Shown in pieces: positions 54,441 to 64,000 of a stretch of 64,000 bases of DNA (positions are counted from its first letter, which is position 1; every line of letters starts with the position of its first letter). The translations under genes were made by a program, and so were the position numbers. This stretch comes from Planctomycetota bacterium (GTDB lineage Bacteria > Planctomycetota > Planctomycetia > Pirellulales > Pirellulaceae). The stretch spans positions 62,001-126,000 of the forward strand of contig JACNKX010000077.1 of assembly GCA_014381825.1 (NCBI GenBank), read 5' to 3'. Below the pieces are notes generated by a model that was not told where the DNA came from, searched no databases, and saw only the letters and a program-made list of their open reading frames with translations.

Positions 54441-55460
54441 TTACAGGACCTTCATTCCACCACGGATCACACCTGCTTCTGTTGCACTATAGCTGCCGGC
54501 AAATCGTGGATCGATTGGGCGGCTGTTGGGGACAGATAGCCAGATGCGAAGAAGCAGTCGCTTCATGTTGGGTTCGGCGTGGTCGACGAACTCAGAACGG
54601 CGATGAAGTGTTACCCAGTTGTTGAGAAAGACGAGATCGCCGGGTTGCTGACGGAAAGACACATGCATCGTCGGGTCGTCAGCGAGTTGTTCGATGTAAT
54701 CGAGTGCCTCCCGCTGCACGTCGCTCATCGCTGGTGAATCCGGCATGGCGTAGGCGCGTTCGATCAACACTCGCAACAAGTTCGCGGCAAAATGCCCCTC
54801 ATGAATCGAGAAGATCGGTTGCTCGTAGTAGGGCAGTTCGTTGCCAATGTCGACGTTGTGCCGCTGATAGCGATAAGGTTGCATTAGCACATCAACAAGG
54901 TCGGGACGCTGCTGCAACATCTCGTTATAGATCGCGACCGAGCTAACGAGATAGTTTTCGCCACCACTTTCCGCTTGCCGAACACACAGGAACGAAATGA
55001 CATCGCAGCGATCGGTGTGGTAACTCAATCGCTTCCGAGAGCTGGGACCTCGCGCCTTCGGATCACGCTCAGAGTAGCCTTCGTCTCGCACGTGAAACAC
55101 CCGCTCGCCAGCAGGACTCTGCGAAACTGGCGTTCCTACATGTGCGGCCAGCCCCCAAAAAACTCGAGCCGCTTGAACTTCACTGTAACCGTCCATCGGC
55201 AAGCCGCGGATCATTGCTGCTCCCGAACCTTGCTCCAGCGAATGTTGAATCGACTGAAGTTTCAACGCCAATGTTGGCAGCGAGAAGTTCTCGGACGAAA
55301 TCTCTTCGATCGGAACGACGCGAACTGTGTCGAGGGCGGCATCGATCTCGTCGATCTCGGACGCGCTGAAAGTGTGCAGCCAATCATCTCGGCGCAGCAA
55401 TTCTTCGCCGCGCCATGCTGCAGGAATATGGAGAGGTTCAGGCATTGTCAGTGTAGCCAT
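54441..55460 (-). CDS. TauD/TfdA-type Fe(II)/2-oxoglutarate dioxygenase
   Basis: A 339-residue dioxygenase-fold protein. Iron ligands are His148 and Asp150 (YHTDRCDV) and a distal His in NNWVTLHRRSEF near residue 297; the Arg for 2-oxoglutarate is likely in the LLRIWLS segment. It begins after a short N-terminal section with AAWRGEELLRR. ATG at 55460 is chosen; an upstream in-frame start 14 codons earlier lacks a ribosome site. The substrate may be a taurine-, carnitine- or betaine-like compound, but nothing in the neighbourhood narrows it. It follows the aminotransferase on the same strand after 109 bp. Confidence 0.9.
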   Translation of the reverse strand: MATLTMPEPLHIPAAWRGEELLRRDDWLHTFSASEIDEIDAALDTVRVVPIEEISSENFSLPTLALKLQSIQHSLEQGSGAAMIRGLPMDGYSEVQAARVFWGLAAHVGTPVSQSPAGERVFHVRDEGYSERDPKARGPSSRKRLSYHTDRCDVISFLCVRQAESGGENYLVSSVAIYNEMLQQRPDLVDVLMQPYRYQRHNVDIGNELPYYEQPIFSIHEGHFAANLLRVLIERAYAMPDSPAMSDVQREALDYIEQLADDPTMHVSFRQQPGDLVFLNNWVTLHRRSEFVDHAEPNMKRLLLRIWLSVPNSRPIDPRFAGSYSATEAGVIRGGMKVL

Positions 55461-55569
55461 CACTCGCCGAGTGATGAGCCCATTCAGTGTGCGCCCGTGC
55501 AACGTGCCAAGGCCGCTAATTGTTCGCTCGGTCGCGGACCCCGCTGATCACGCCGGAGCGTTATAGCTA

Positions 55570-56763
55570 CTACAAAACACTGGCGATTGCCGTACACAAT
55601 CGATCCATATTCTGCTCAGTCATCCCGGCGACGTTGATGCGACCACCGGCTGTCACGATGTAAACGGAGTGATTGTTCTTCAGCTCGTCAACTTGGACCG
55701 GATTCAGACCAGAAAACGAGAACATCCCACATTGGTTCGTGATGAATGAAAAGTCATGCCGTGGAGCTTTCTGTTTCATTGTCTCGAAGAACAACATTCG
55801 CATTGCGTGAATGCGCTTTCGCATCTCGGCGAGTTCTTCTTCCCACATCGCGCGCAACTCGGCGTCGGCAAGAACCGCGGCGACGATCGCTCCGCCGTGC
55901 TGCGGCGGATTCGAGTAGTTGGTTCGCACCGAGACCTTGGCGTGGCTGAGCGCGACTTGAGCGGCGGCGGCGGTACCCGCGATCAAGGTCAACGCACCAA
56001 CTCGTTCGCTGTACAGTCCAAAGTTTTTCGAGAACGAACTACAGATAATGGCTTCTGCTCCAAGTCGAACAACGGTTCGCAATCCCACCGCGTCGTTCTC
56101 GATTCCTTTTCCAAACCCTTGGTAGGCAAAGTCGATGAGCGGTAGCAACTTTCGCTCATGAACGACGTCGGCGATCTGCTGCCATTGCTCTGGCGTTGGA
56201 TCGATTCCGGTTGGGTTGTGGCAACAGCCATGCAGCAGCACGACATCGCCTGCTGGAATTTGATTCAACGATTCGAGCATCGCTTGGAAGTCGAGTGTCG
56301 TGCCAGAAGCGTCGATGTATTGGTACGCCTCAACTCGCCGATCAGCTGCCTCGAAGACCTTGGGGTGATTCGCCCAAGTCGGCTTACTGAGCCAGATACT
56401 CGAGTCAGGGGCGTTTCGTTTCAGAAAGTCAGCTGCCACCCGCAACGCCCCGGTGCCACCAGGCGTTTGCAGACTGACAGCTCGTTCTGAGGTCAGCACT
56501 TCGTGATCCGCATTGAAGAGCAACTCGCGGGCAAGTCTGCCGAACTCCGGCAAGCCATCGATTCCCAGGTAGCCCTTCGATTGTTGCTGGTCGAGCAACC
56601 GACGCTCGGCCTCCTTGACGCAACGCAAGATCGGAGTCGTGCCGGACGCATCTTTGTAGACGCCGACGCTAAGATTAATCTTGTCAGGGTTCGTGTCCTT
56701 TTTGAAAGCTTCCGTCAATCCGAGGATTGCGTCGGGCGGAGCCATCTCGAACGTCTCAAACAT
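55570..56763 (-). CDS. Aromatic/aspartate aminotransferase (class I)
   Basis: A 397-residue PLP enzyme close to AspC/TyrB. Lys246 in SSFSKNFGLYSERVG binds PLP; Asn183 (CHNPTG), Asp211 and Tyr214 (DFAYQG) complete the cofactor site, and SVGVYKD and NYSNPPQHGG are typical AspC/TyrB blocks. Length fits the family exactly from the ATG at 56763 (MFETFEMAPP); a 61-codon in-frame extension is Arg-rich and rejected. Aspartate versus aromatic preference cannot be decided; the gene is distant from tyrA. Confidence 0.94.
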   Translation of the reverse strand: MFETFEMAPPDAILGLTEAFKKDTNPDKINLSVGVYKDASGTTPILRCVKEAERRLLDQQQSKGYLGIDGLPEFGRLARELLFNADHEVLTSERAVSLQTPGGTGALRVAADFLKRNAPDSSIWLSKPTWANHPKVFEAADRRVEAYQYIDASGTTLDFQAMLESLNQIPAGDVVLLHGCCHNPTGIDPTPEQWQQIADVVHERKLLPLIDFAYQGFGKGIENDAVGLRTVVRLGAEAIICSSFSKNFGLYSERVGALTLIAGTAAAAQVALSHAKVSVRTNYSNPPQHGGAIVAAVLADAELRAMWEEELAEMRKRIHAMRMLFFETMKQKAPRHDFSFITNQCGMFSFSGLNPVQVDELKNNHSVYIVTAGGRINVAGMTEQNMDRLCTAIASVL

Positions 56764-57017
56764 CGTCGGGAATCCTGGTGTTGCATTGTGTCGTGGGCTT
56801 TGTAGACGCGCACGACGAATAGTAATCTTCGCTCTCCGAGTGATAGAAACGTGTCGCTCCGCAAAACGTCTTTCGGCTTCGTCAGTCGGAGAGTGACAGC
56901 CACTCTGGGCTGCTTGACGCTTCGCCAGCTCGCATGTGACAATCAATCGTATCTCGACATTTCACTTCGGTGTAGCCCCCAGCGGCTCGCCACAAATTCA
57001 CCCCTGAAAGCTGTTTG

Positions 57018-58217
57018 ATGGCGGATCGTAAAGTAGGCGTTTGGTTTCTCGGTGCGTTCGGTGGCGTGGCGACAACGACCATTGTCGGACTCGTCGCCTT
57101 GCGAAAGGGGCTGACCGGCAATCAAGGATTGGTCAGCCAATTGCCGCTGTTCGAGAAGCTCGGACTCGTTGGTTGGGACGAGTTGGTAATTGGTGGACAC
57201 GACATCCGCGAGACAACTTTGCTCGAAGAGGCAATCGTGTTGGCCGACGTCAGTCGCGCGATCGATCGACACATCGTCGAACAGTGCGAAGGCGAACTCA
57301 CTGAAATCGACGCAAACATCAAACCGGGTGTCCTCTTTAACGTTGGATCGACCATCGAGAAGTTCGCGACGGACGCATTGCGGGCAAAGATCGAATCGCC
57401 ACGTGAGTCAATCGCTCGAGTTCAAGCCGATTTGAAGGCCTTCGCCGAACAGCATTCGCTCGACCAAGTCATCGTCGTGAACGTTTCTTCGACCGAGCCT
57501 CCGCTTGACGCGAGCGCCCTGCCGGAAAGTTGGGACGAACTTAATCCATTGCTCGACAGTCCAGAAACTTGCCCGCTCGCTGCTAGTTCGCTGTATGCAA
57601 TCGCGGCGTTGGAGTTAGGCTACCCGCACGTGAACTTTACTCCTTCGCTCGGTTCGGCACCGGCGGCTCTGTGTGATCTGGCTCTGCAGAAGGATACGTG
57701 CCACATGGGGCACGACGGCAAGACAGGCGAAACGCTTTTGAAGAGTACTCTGGCCCCGATGTTTGCCGCACGCAACTTGGAAGTGATGAGCTGGGTGGGG
57801 CACAACATCTTTGGAAACATGGACGGCAAGGTGTTGGATGATCCTGCGAACAAGCAAACCAAAGTCACCAGCAAGGATCGGCTGTTACACCAAATCTTCG
57901 GATACTCGCCGCAAACGTTGGTCAGCATCGAGTACATCGAAAGCCTCGGCGACTGGAAAACCGCCTGGGACCACATTCACTTCCGCGGATTTCTCGGCAC
58001 GCCGATGACCATGCAATTCACTTGGCAAGGTTGCGACTCGCTGCTCGCCGCGCCGTTGGTAATCGATCTCGTTAGGCTAACCGAACGAGCCCATCGCCAT
58101 GGCGACCGCGGATTGCTCACTTTCCTGGCAAGCTTCTTTAAGAGTCCGTTGGGCACGACAGAGCATAACTTTACAAAGCAGTTCCAGTTGCTCGAAGAGT
58201 GGGTTGCGAGCATCTGA
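57018..58217 (+). CDS. Myo-inositol-1-phosphate synthase
   Basis: A 399-residue NAD-dependent isomerase that makes myo-inositol 1-phosphate from glucose 6-phosphate, as in archaea, actinobacteria and some planctomycetes. The Rossmann motif is VWFLGAFGGVATTTIVGL, and GHDIRETTL and the late DLALQKDTCHMGHDGKTGET are the family signatures, the latter near the active-site Lys. NFTPSLGSAPAAL is also typical. ATG at 57018 is preferred over the TTG three bases earlier. It is divergent from the aminotransferase and monocistronic. Inositol may serve as a compatible solute or lipid head group. Confidence 0.94.
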   Translation: MADRKVGVWFLGAFGGVATTTIVGLVALRKGLTGNQGLVSQLPLFEKLGLVGWDELVIGGHDIRETTLLEEAIVLADVSRAIDRHIVEQCEGELTEIDANIKPGVLFNVGSTIEKFATDALRAKIESPRESIARVQADLKAFAEQHSLDQVIVVNVSSTEPPLDASALPESWDELNPLLDSPETCPLAASSLYAIAALELGYPHVNFTPSLGSAPAALCDLALQKDTCHMGHDGKTGETLLKSTLAPMFAARNLEVMSWVGHNIFGNMDGKVLDDPANKQTKVTSKDRLLHQIFGYSPQTLVSIEYIESLGDWKTAWDHIHFRGFLGTPMTMQFTWQGCDSLLAAPLVIDLVRLTERAHRHGDRGLLTFLASFFKSPLGTTEHNFTKQFQLLEEWVASI

Positions 58218-58382
58218 TTGCCGCGACTCCCCCCGATTGTGCTGCTAGTATCGACATGATCGCTCCCCCAGGCAGGAGGCGGAGAACGAGTCGAATCCAA
58301 CGTTTTTAATTCGCCTCGCCGTAGCTCGCCTCTTATACTGGAGTCGGTCAGAATGCAGGGCGCATTCGAATTGGATCAGACT

Positions 58383-59588
58383 ATGTCGCGTCATCTCCTA
58401 GCAATTAGCTACTTTTGCGGATTCTTGACGATAGTCTGCGCGCCCACAAACGCGGATGTCTTTCTGCTCACCAATGGCGGACAAGTCGAAGGGACGCTGT
58501 TAAATCCGAAAGAATCGCCGCGCGAGGTCTATATCGTTGAACCGCTTCACGGAGGTCGGCTTGTTCTCCAACCGGCAGACGTCGATCGGTTCGTCGTAAA
58601 GTCTGATGTAGAAATTCGTTACGAAGAAGCGCTTCCACAAGTTGAGGATTCCGAAGCAGGTCATTGGGAGATGGCCAAGAAGTGTGAAGCCGCTGGTCTA
58701 AAAGAGCAGCAAGAATTCCACCTTCAGCAAGTCCTCCGACATGACACGGAACACGAGCCAGCCCGTCGAGCCCTTGGATACAACCGCGTCGACGGTCGCT
58801 GGCAAAGACCCAACGAGTATATGGCCGAACAGGGGTTCATTCGCCATCGCGGTGGCTGGCGTTTACCGCAGGAATTGGCGATCGAGAAACGTGAACGCGA
58901 TAACGAGCGAGAAACCCTGGCTTGGCGAAAAAACGTAAAGCTGTGGCGAGATTGGATTATCAAGGGACGAGATCGTGCGGCACAGGGCCTCGCCAACATG
59001 CGAGCGATTCGCGATCCAAGATCCGCGACGGCACTAGCCGCACAACTGCGCCAATCCAAAGAACCTAGAGCGCTGAAACAATTGTACATCGATGTTTTGG
59101 CCTACTTTCCCGAGAACGGAACTGGTATCGGTGCAATGACTTATGTCGCTTTGCACGACGCTGATGGGCAGGTTCGTGAAAAAGCACTCGACGTATTGTC
59201 ATCGACCGGCTCACGTGTCGCGACGCTCGCGTTTATGAAGGCGCTAGGTGACAATGAAAACAAGATGGTCCAGCGGGCCGGGTTCGCGCTTGGCTACATG
59301 AAACAGCCGGAAATGACGACGCTCAAGCTAATCGATTCGCTCATTACCGAGCATAAGTACACTGTTGGGGGCGGTGGTATCACACCGTCATTCGGCAGCG
59401 GGGGCAGCGGTTTAAGTATGGGCGGAAAACCCAAGACCGTTAAGAAAAATGTGCAGAACCAGGCCGTACTTCACGCGCTGACGGGAATGCACCAAGGGGT
59501 CAACTTCGGCTTCGATCAGGAAGCTTGGCGGCGCTGGTACGTCCAAAATAACACGCCTCGTGACGTGAATCTCCGCCGCAGCAATTAG
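58383..59588 (+). CDS. Secreted HEAT-repeat-like protein
   Basis: A 401-residue exported protein. A signal peptide covers about residues 1-25 (ending near APTNADV). The N-terminal section (DVFLLTNGGQVEGTLLNP) resembles a small beta-barrel; the middle is charged and helical with GYNRVDGRWQRPNEYM, a pattern seen in other planctomycete exported proteins; the C-terminal half has HEAT-like repeats around ALHDADGQVREKALDVLSST and ALGDNENKMVQRAGFALGYM. It probably is a scaffold in the periplasm. ATG at 58383 is chosen; a 10-codon longer form adds nothing. No family is named. Confidence 0.85.
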   Translation: MSRHLLAISYFCGFLTIVCAPTNADVFLLTNGGQVEGTLLNPKESPREVYIVEPLHGGRLVLQPADVDRFVVKSDVEIRYEEALPQVEDSEAGHWEMAKKCEAAGLKEQQEFHLQQVLRHDTEHEPARRALGYNRVDGRWQRPNEYMAEQGFIRHRGGWRLPQELAIEKRERDNERETLAWRKNVKLWRDWIIKGRDRAAQGLANMRAIRDPRSATALAAQLRQSKEPRALKQLYIDVLAYFPENGTGIGAMTYVALHDADGQVREKALDVLSSTGSRVATLAFMKALGDNENKMVQRAGFALGYMKQPEMTTLKLIDSLITEHKYTVGGGGITPSFGSGGSGLSMGGKPKTVKKNVQNQAVLHALTGMHQGVNFGFDQEAWRRWYVQNNTPRDVNLRRSN

Positions 59589-60439
59589 TCGCTCGCATTT
59601 CTCGCCATTCGCATCGGGGCGTCGCCCGTACCAGGCTGTGAGCTACCTTTCTCCATGGCCGGCGGGCGTTGCTGCGCTATTGGCACGCTACCTCTGTCAA
59701 GGGAGCAAAAAAGTTGCAGATAGCCGCCGAAATGCTGGTAATCACGATATTTTCTATAGATAATTGTATTCTGTCTGAATTTAGGGTGGGCGAAAAGCGC
59801 TCATTCGATCGAACCGGCGCGCGCGTCAATGTTGACTTATCCGTTCCGACCTTTCTTGTCGGAGCCGTTATCTACATGCCGCGTGCCTCAACCAATTTCA
59901 CTCCACTACACCTTTCAACGCGAATGAGGCACATCTCCCACTGAGATTATGCAAGTGAGAACATGGCAGCGTGGTTACGCAGAGCGCCACCCGCTTCAGG
60001 GCCGGTAGCGCGACGACCCACCGCGCGATCTAGTCTTCTGCTGCGGCTTTTGAGAGCGGCTCGCCGGTCTGCGCCCTCCGTGCGCGCGTTCCTCCGATCG
60101 TTCGATTTTGCGTCACTATCACTAGTTCAAACTTGGCGTTCCATTCGTCGAGTGCTGGGGCAGCGGCACCAATCGCACTTCGCATGTTCGCATGATTCAT
60201 ATCCTGCACTGCTGGCGACAAATGTAAGGCGTTGCTTCAGCGCGAAACAAGCCGTTCCTTTTCGCGCAAGTAACGCGATGAGTTTATCCGGCTGTGTTCT
60301 TTCAACGGCTGGTCGAACCAGCATTGGCACTCGAGTTGTTCGCAGCCTGAGTGCGCGCATTCATTCTTTCGATATTCAAGTACTTCTTCCCTCGGCCACC
60401 GGACCCCTGTGTCCGCACTATCCCCAAGGCTAACGCAAG
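59589..60439. other. 851-bp region upstream of the giant surface protein gene
   Basis: No credible gene is seen; the longest frames here translate to Arg/Ser-rich sequence with no ribosome site. 59745-59790 is notably AT-rich (CTATAGATAATTGTATTCTG) and might hold promoters. The length suggests a long leader or regulatory region for the giant gene, but no defined structure was found. Confidence 0.6.
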
Positions 60440-63400
60440 ATGTTTCGACAGATCATTCAACGTTATGGGAAACAACTCTCCCGCCGCAAACGATCACGTC
60501 GTTATCGACGCGACGCGTTTCACGCAGAAGTTGCCCGACGCATGCAGCTAGAGCCGCTGGAAGATCGGCGTGTTTTAGCGACGATTACTGTGACGAGTCT
60601 CGCAGATAACACAACTGGCGACAGCTTAGTCACACTACGCGAAGCCATCCAAGCCGCTGAAACCAACTCGTCAGTGGATGGCTCAACCCCCGGCGACTCC
60701 GGCGTCGCCGATGTCATCGTCTTCAGTTCAATCACTCAGGATGAAACGATCACATTGCTCCTTGATGACACGAGTGATATCTTCGGTCCCACGGCATTTG
60801 TCATTACGAGCGATATCACTATTCAGGGAGCGACGAGCGACAATGGCATTACTCTTGATGGCGGCTCTGCGCGCCGTCTGTTCCACGTCACTTCGACCGG
60901 AGATCTGACGCTTAAAAATCTCACACTCCAAGACGGCAACCATGCAGGTGGCGATGGCGGAACTGGTTTTGCTGGCGGTGGAGGTGCTGCAGGGCTTGGT
61001 GGCGCGATCTTCAATCAAGGAACGGTGACAATCGAGTCCAGCACGCTTGTTGGCAATACCGTCCAAGGCGGTAATGGGGCCGATGGCGGTTCAGCGGACA
61101 GCAGCGGTGGTGGAGGTGGCTTAGACACGCCAGGAAATTCAGGAAATGCTGGTTCCGATGTTCCCGGCGGGAACGGCGGTGGCCCTAGCGGTGGAATAGG
61201 TATCCTCGGAAATGGTGGGAATGCGACGGGCATCGGTGGAGGTGGCGCTGGTGGAGGAGATGACTCGGGCAACGCCGGTGGAACAGGAGCATTCGGTGGC
61301 GGTGGAGGAGGAGGAACTGGAAGCGGTTCCGGTGCAAACGGGGGCTTTGGCGGCGGCGGCGGTGGTGGTGGAACTGCCGGCACCGGTGGTTTTGGTGCCG
61401 GCAATGGCGGTGGTGTTGACAGCACACGAGGGGGTGGCGGAGGAGCTGGACTCGGTGGCGCTATTTTCAATTACGACAGTGCGACGCTCAATATCACCAA
61501 CTCGACGTTCTTCGATAATACGGCAACTGGCGGCAATGCGGCCGGTACGGGTACGACTCCGGCGACGGATGGGCTAGGTCTTGGCGGGGCGATCTTCAAT
61601 CGCAATGGAACTGTCACGGTATTGAATAGCACGTTCGCCAGCAACACGGCCGATGCCGCGGGTGCAATCTATGGACTGGGTGACGGCGCGACAGCAACAG
61701 TGGTATTGAACAACGCTCTACTGGCGAACTCCGTGGCCACCCAAGATTACGTGTCCGATAAGATCAACGCCGGTACGATTTCCACGACGGGCGTCGGCAA
61801 CTTGGTGGAAACAAAGACAGAACTAAACGGTACAACTTTTGCGGCCACAATCGTCACGACGATCGATCCAGGGCTGGGCGCGCTAAGCGACAACGATGGT
61901 CCGACAAAAACGTTGGCCATTGGCGTGGCTAGTTCAGCGACTGATGCAGGCGACGACACGGCGGCGTCGGGGCTGACGTTTGATCAAAGAGGCGAAGCAC
62001 GGAAGCAAAATGGTCAAGTGGATATCGGGGCCTACGAGTTGATCCCGCCACCAAAAATCGAAGTCAAAGTCGTTAGTGGCAACCTCGAAGTTGAAGACGC
62101 CGAAGCTGCCGATTCGGACGACGCAATCACGATTGTAGTTGACGGTAGCAACTATCGGCTGACATCAACCGGTGCCGCGGAATTAGTGGCGGATGGTGGT
62201 GGCGTCGTCCAAGATGGAACGACTTCTGTTACCGTTCCCATCTCGGCAATAACTGGCAACATTCAACTTAACACGCTCGCAGGTAGCGACGTATTGACCG
62301 TCGATCTCGGCGGTGGCCTGATCGTTGACGCAATCGTCTACGATGGCGGCAATCCGACGGTCGCAACGGGCGACTCTCTTGTCTTGCAAGGCGGCGGAAC
62401 ATTTGCGACAGGAGTCTTCAACTTCACAGACGCATCCAGCGGTTCTGTCAACATCGCAGGCAATTCGCTAATCACGTATTCCGATCTGGAGCCGATCACA
62501 TCGACGGTGACCATTCAAGAAGTCACGCTGAACTACAACAACACTACCAACCAGACGATCGCCGTTAGTGAGACGGGGGGGGACACGACGGTCTCAGCGA
62601 ATCTGGCCGAGACACTCGTCTTTAAAAACCCAACCACTTCGCTGACGATCAACGCTGGTGACACGGGCAACGACACTATCAATGTAGCTGCATTTGCAAG
62701 CAGTTATGCGTCGCTAACGATTAACGGCGGCACAGGCGACGATACGGTCAATCTGAATGGTGACATTACGTTTGCTGCCAACAAGAATCTCAACGTCGAT
62801 CTTCAAGACGACAACGTGACGCCGGGAACGGACGTTGTCACAGTCAGCGCGAATGCCAAATTGATTCTGTTTGGCACTGGCGCTGCGACGCTCACGGCCA
62901 GCGAGCGCATTACTCTGGCCAGCGGTTCGAGCATCACGACGGTTAGCGGCGGGATCACGCTGAGTGCAAACGCTGCCGGCACGACGGGCGGAACGTTCAC
63001 CGGCATCAGCGCGGACAATGCGGCGGCCACGACGTCAACCGGGGCGATCTCGTTAACCGGAATTGGCGGGACGGCAGGCGGAGCGGGAGTCTTTCTGTCG
63101 AACGAAACCGTGATTGACTCAAACGGCGCGGGAGCAGGGGCCGTAACCATCACGGGCACGTCCACCGGGACGGGTGGCTCGGACGACGGGATTCTGATTT
63201 CGGGCGCAACGTCGAGAATCGAGTCACTTAGCGGGAACATTCAACTGACCGGGCAGACCGCTGGGGACGATGCCGTTCGCATCTCTGACGCGGATGTTGT
63301 CTCGCTGGGAGCTGCCACAATCACGATCCAGGGAACGTCGACGGGCACTGCTGTGGGCTCCGCCGATGGTTTTGCAATCTCGGGTTCGGGAGCAGCGATC

Positions 63401-64000
63401 AGTTCGGCAGGCGGGGCCATCCAGATCACAGGCAACTCCGCACAGGACGATGGTATTGAGATATTCCAGAGCGACGTGACGGGAACTGGATCCGCCACGA
63501 TCACGCTCAGTGGAACTTCGACCGGTGGTTCGGCAACGTCTCATGGCGTGTTGATCCGCCAGGCCACGACCGTCGTCAGCACGGCCAGTGGTAACATCAG
63601 CATCACGGGAACCAGCTCCAACGGCTCCGACTTCGAGCAGACAACCAGTGGAGTAATTCAATCGACATCGGGCGACGTCACGCTCAACACGAACACGGTT
63701 AATCTTGCCTCGGGATCCGTTGCGTCGGGCGGCGCTTTGGTAATTCAGCCTCGTACGGGGAGTACGGTGATCAACCTGGGCACCGGAGCCGCCGACAACG
63801 GCCTGCAGCTCGACAACAACGAACTCGGCCGTTTGGTCAACGGTTTCGGCTCGATCACGATTGGCGACACGTCGAATACCGGAGCGGTGGACGTGAATGC
63901 ATCGACGTTCAACGATCCGGTGAACATCATTGGTGATTCGATCTCGGTGACGGGTCTGAATGCGGGAAGCAACAATGTCACGCTGACCGCCGACAACGGC
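60440..64000 (+). CDS. Giant Gly-rich surface adhesin (N-terminal 1187 codons, partial)
   Basis: An open frame from ATG 60440 runs to the window edge with no stop. The N-terminus is strongly basic (QLSRRKRSRRYRRDAF) and then MQLEPLEDRRVLA, the planctomycete LEPR-xLL-type motif found at the start of giant secreted proteins. Next is a CSLREA-like block (DSLVTLREAIQAAETN). Residues about 170-350 are Gly-rich with GGAIFN repeats, typical of polymorphic-outer-membrane/beta-helix proteins. Later sections are Thr/Gly/Asp-rich with recurring ITGTST-like and NAGDTGNDT-like units, probably further beta-helix or adhesin repeats. It should be a cell-surface or secreted adhesin. The C-terminal anchor is not in the window. 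Confidence 0.9.
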   Translation, partial: MFRQIIQRYGKQLSRRKRSRRYRRDAFHAEVARRMQLEPLEDRRVLATITVTSLADNTTGDSLVTLREAIQAAETNSSVDGSTPGDSGVADVIVFSSITQDETITLLLDDTSDIFGPTAFVITSDITIQGATSDNGITLDGGSARRLFHVTSTGDLTLKNLTLQDGNHAGGDGGTGFAGGGGAAGLGGAIFNQGTVTIESSTLVGNTVQGGNGADGGSADSSGGGGGLDTPGNSGNAGSDVPGGNGGGPSGGIGILGNGGNATGIGGGGAGGGDDSGNAGGTGAFGGGGGGGTGSGSGANGGFGGGGGGGGTAGTGGFGAGNGGGVDSTRGGGGGAGLGGAIFNYDSATLNITNSTFFDNTATGGNAAGTGTTPATDGLGLGGAIFNRNGTVTVLNSTFASNTADAAGAIYGLGDGATATVVLNNALLANSVATQDYVSDKINAGTISTTGVGNLVETKTELNGTTFAATIVTTIDPGLGALSDNDGPTKTLAIGVASSATDAGDDTAASGLTFDQRGEARKQNGQVDIGAYELIPPPKIEVKVVSGNLEVEDAEAADSDDAITIVVDGSNYRLTSTGAAELVADGGGVVQDGTTSVTVPISAITGNIQLNTLAGSDVLTVDLGGGLIVDAIVYDGGNPTVATGDSLVLQGGGTFATGVFNFTDASSGSVNIAGNSLITYSDLEPITSTVTIQEVTLNYNNTTNQTIAVSETGGDTTVSANLAETLVFKNPTTSLTINAGDTGNDTINVAAFASSYASLTINGGTGDDTVNLNGDITFAANKNLNVDLQDDNVTPGTDVVTVSANAKLILFGTGAATLTASERITLASGSSITTVSGGITLSANAAGTTGGTFTGISADNAAATTSTGAISLTGIGGTAGGAGVFLSNETVIDSNGAGAGAVTITGTSTGTGGSDDGILISGATSRIESLSGNIQLTGQTAGDDAVRISDADVVSLGAATITIQGTSTGTAVGSADGFAISGSGAAISSAGGAIQITGNSAQDDGIEIFQSDVTGTGSATITLSGTSTGGSATSHGVLIRQATTVVSTASGNISITGTSSNGSDFEQTTSGVIQSTSGDVTLNTNTVNLASGSVASGGALVIQPRTGSTVINLGTGAADNGLQLDNNELGRLVNGFGSITIGDTSNTGAVDVNASTFNDPVNIIGDSISVTGLNAGSNNVTLTADNG

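Noticed and set aside
59963-60433. 156-codon open frame before the giant surface protein
   Set aside because: Arg/Ser/Ala-rich sequence without ribosome site or recognisable domain, ending just before the real start at 60440.
61015-61470. Minus-strand Pro-rich open frame of 151 codons
   Set aside because: It is the complement of the Gly-rich repeats of the giant surface protein (Gly codons read as Pro on the other strand) and has no ribosome site.

Overview
The window looks like a chromosomal segment of a planctomycete, most likely Pirellulaceae-like. The evidence is family content: two DUF1501 proteins with twin-arginine leaders, a DUF1549/DUF1553 protein with a CxxCH motif, a secreted sulfatase, an NPCBM-domain metallopeptidase, a DUF6807 (PmoA-like) protein, an ECF sigma factor next to a Ser/Thr kinase with TPRs, and a giant surface protein whose N-terminus carries the planctomycete LEPLEDRRVLA-type motif. 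No tRNA, rRNA, CRISPR array, transposase or prophage gene was recognised. The assignment rests on family knowledge, not on a search.

Layout. 1-5.7 kb: tandem DUF1501 genes, an SRPBCC-GyrI fusion and a sulfatase. 5.7-9.2 kb: a Fic AMPylase gene with a C-terminal winged helix behind three identical-core palindromes spaced 40-41 bp, then an opposing Fe-alcohol dehydrogenase with a small partner gene. 9.2-14.7 kb: DUF1549/1553 protein, a large membrane protein with a cytosolic patatin-like domain, and a membrane-anchored EF-hand protein. 14.8-17.1 kb: a divergent RraA-like/MlrC-like pair. 17.1-21.8 kb: a ketosynthase-fold protein lacking the catalytic Cys, a GNAT-like protein, an HpnA-like epimerase coupled to a possible PD-(D/E)XK nuclease, and a cold-shock protein with a strong sigma-70-type promoter. 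22.2-26.1 kb: lactonase, metallopeptidase and SDR.

26.2-30.2 kb: a complete sugar ABC importer (lipoprotein, double ATPase, permease), with long hairpins flanking the binding-protein gene. 30.2-36.9 kb: protoporphyrinogen oxidase, a small unknown protein, then prephenate dehydrogenase, a PurS-PurL fusion and PurQ on the minus strand. 37-40.3 kb: an ECF sigma gene interrupted by an in-frame TAG, its kinase neighbour, and a small secreted protein. 40.8-44.6 kb: DUF4105 lipoprotein, RarA, SDR and DUF4476.

44.9-52.1 kb: a complete oligopeptide ABC importer (A-B-C-D-F) whose B permease carries a large soluble insertion. 52.2-59.6 kb: DUF6807 protein, dethiobiotin synthase, DinB-like protein, TauD-like dioxygenase, aromatic/aspartate aminotransferase, myo-inositol-phosphate synthase and a secreted HEAT-like protein. 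60.4 kb to the end: the first 1187 codons of a giant Gly-rich adhesin-like surface protein that runs off the window.

The most notable items are the Fic operator array, the nonsense-interrupted ECF gene, the Cys-less ketosynthase, the two ABC permeases with soluble insertions, and a family of near-perfect long intergenic hairpins placed inside transporter operons.
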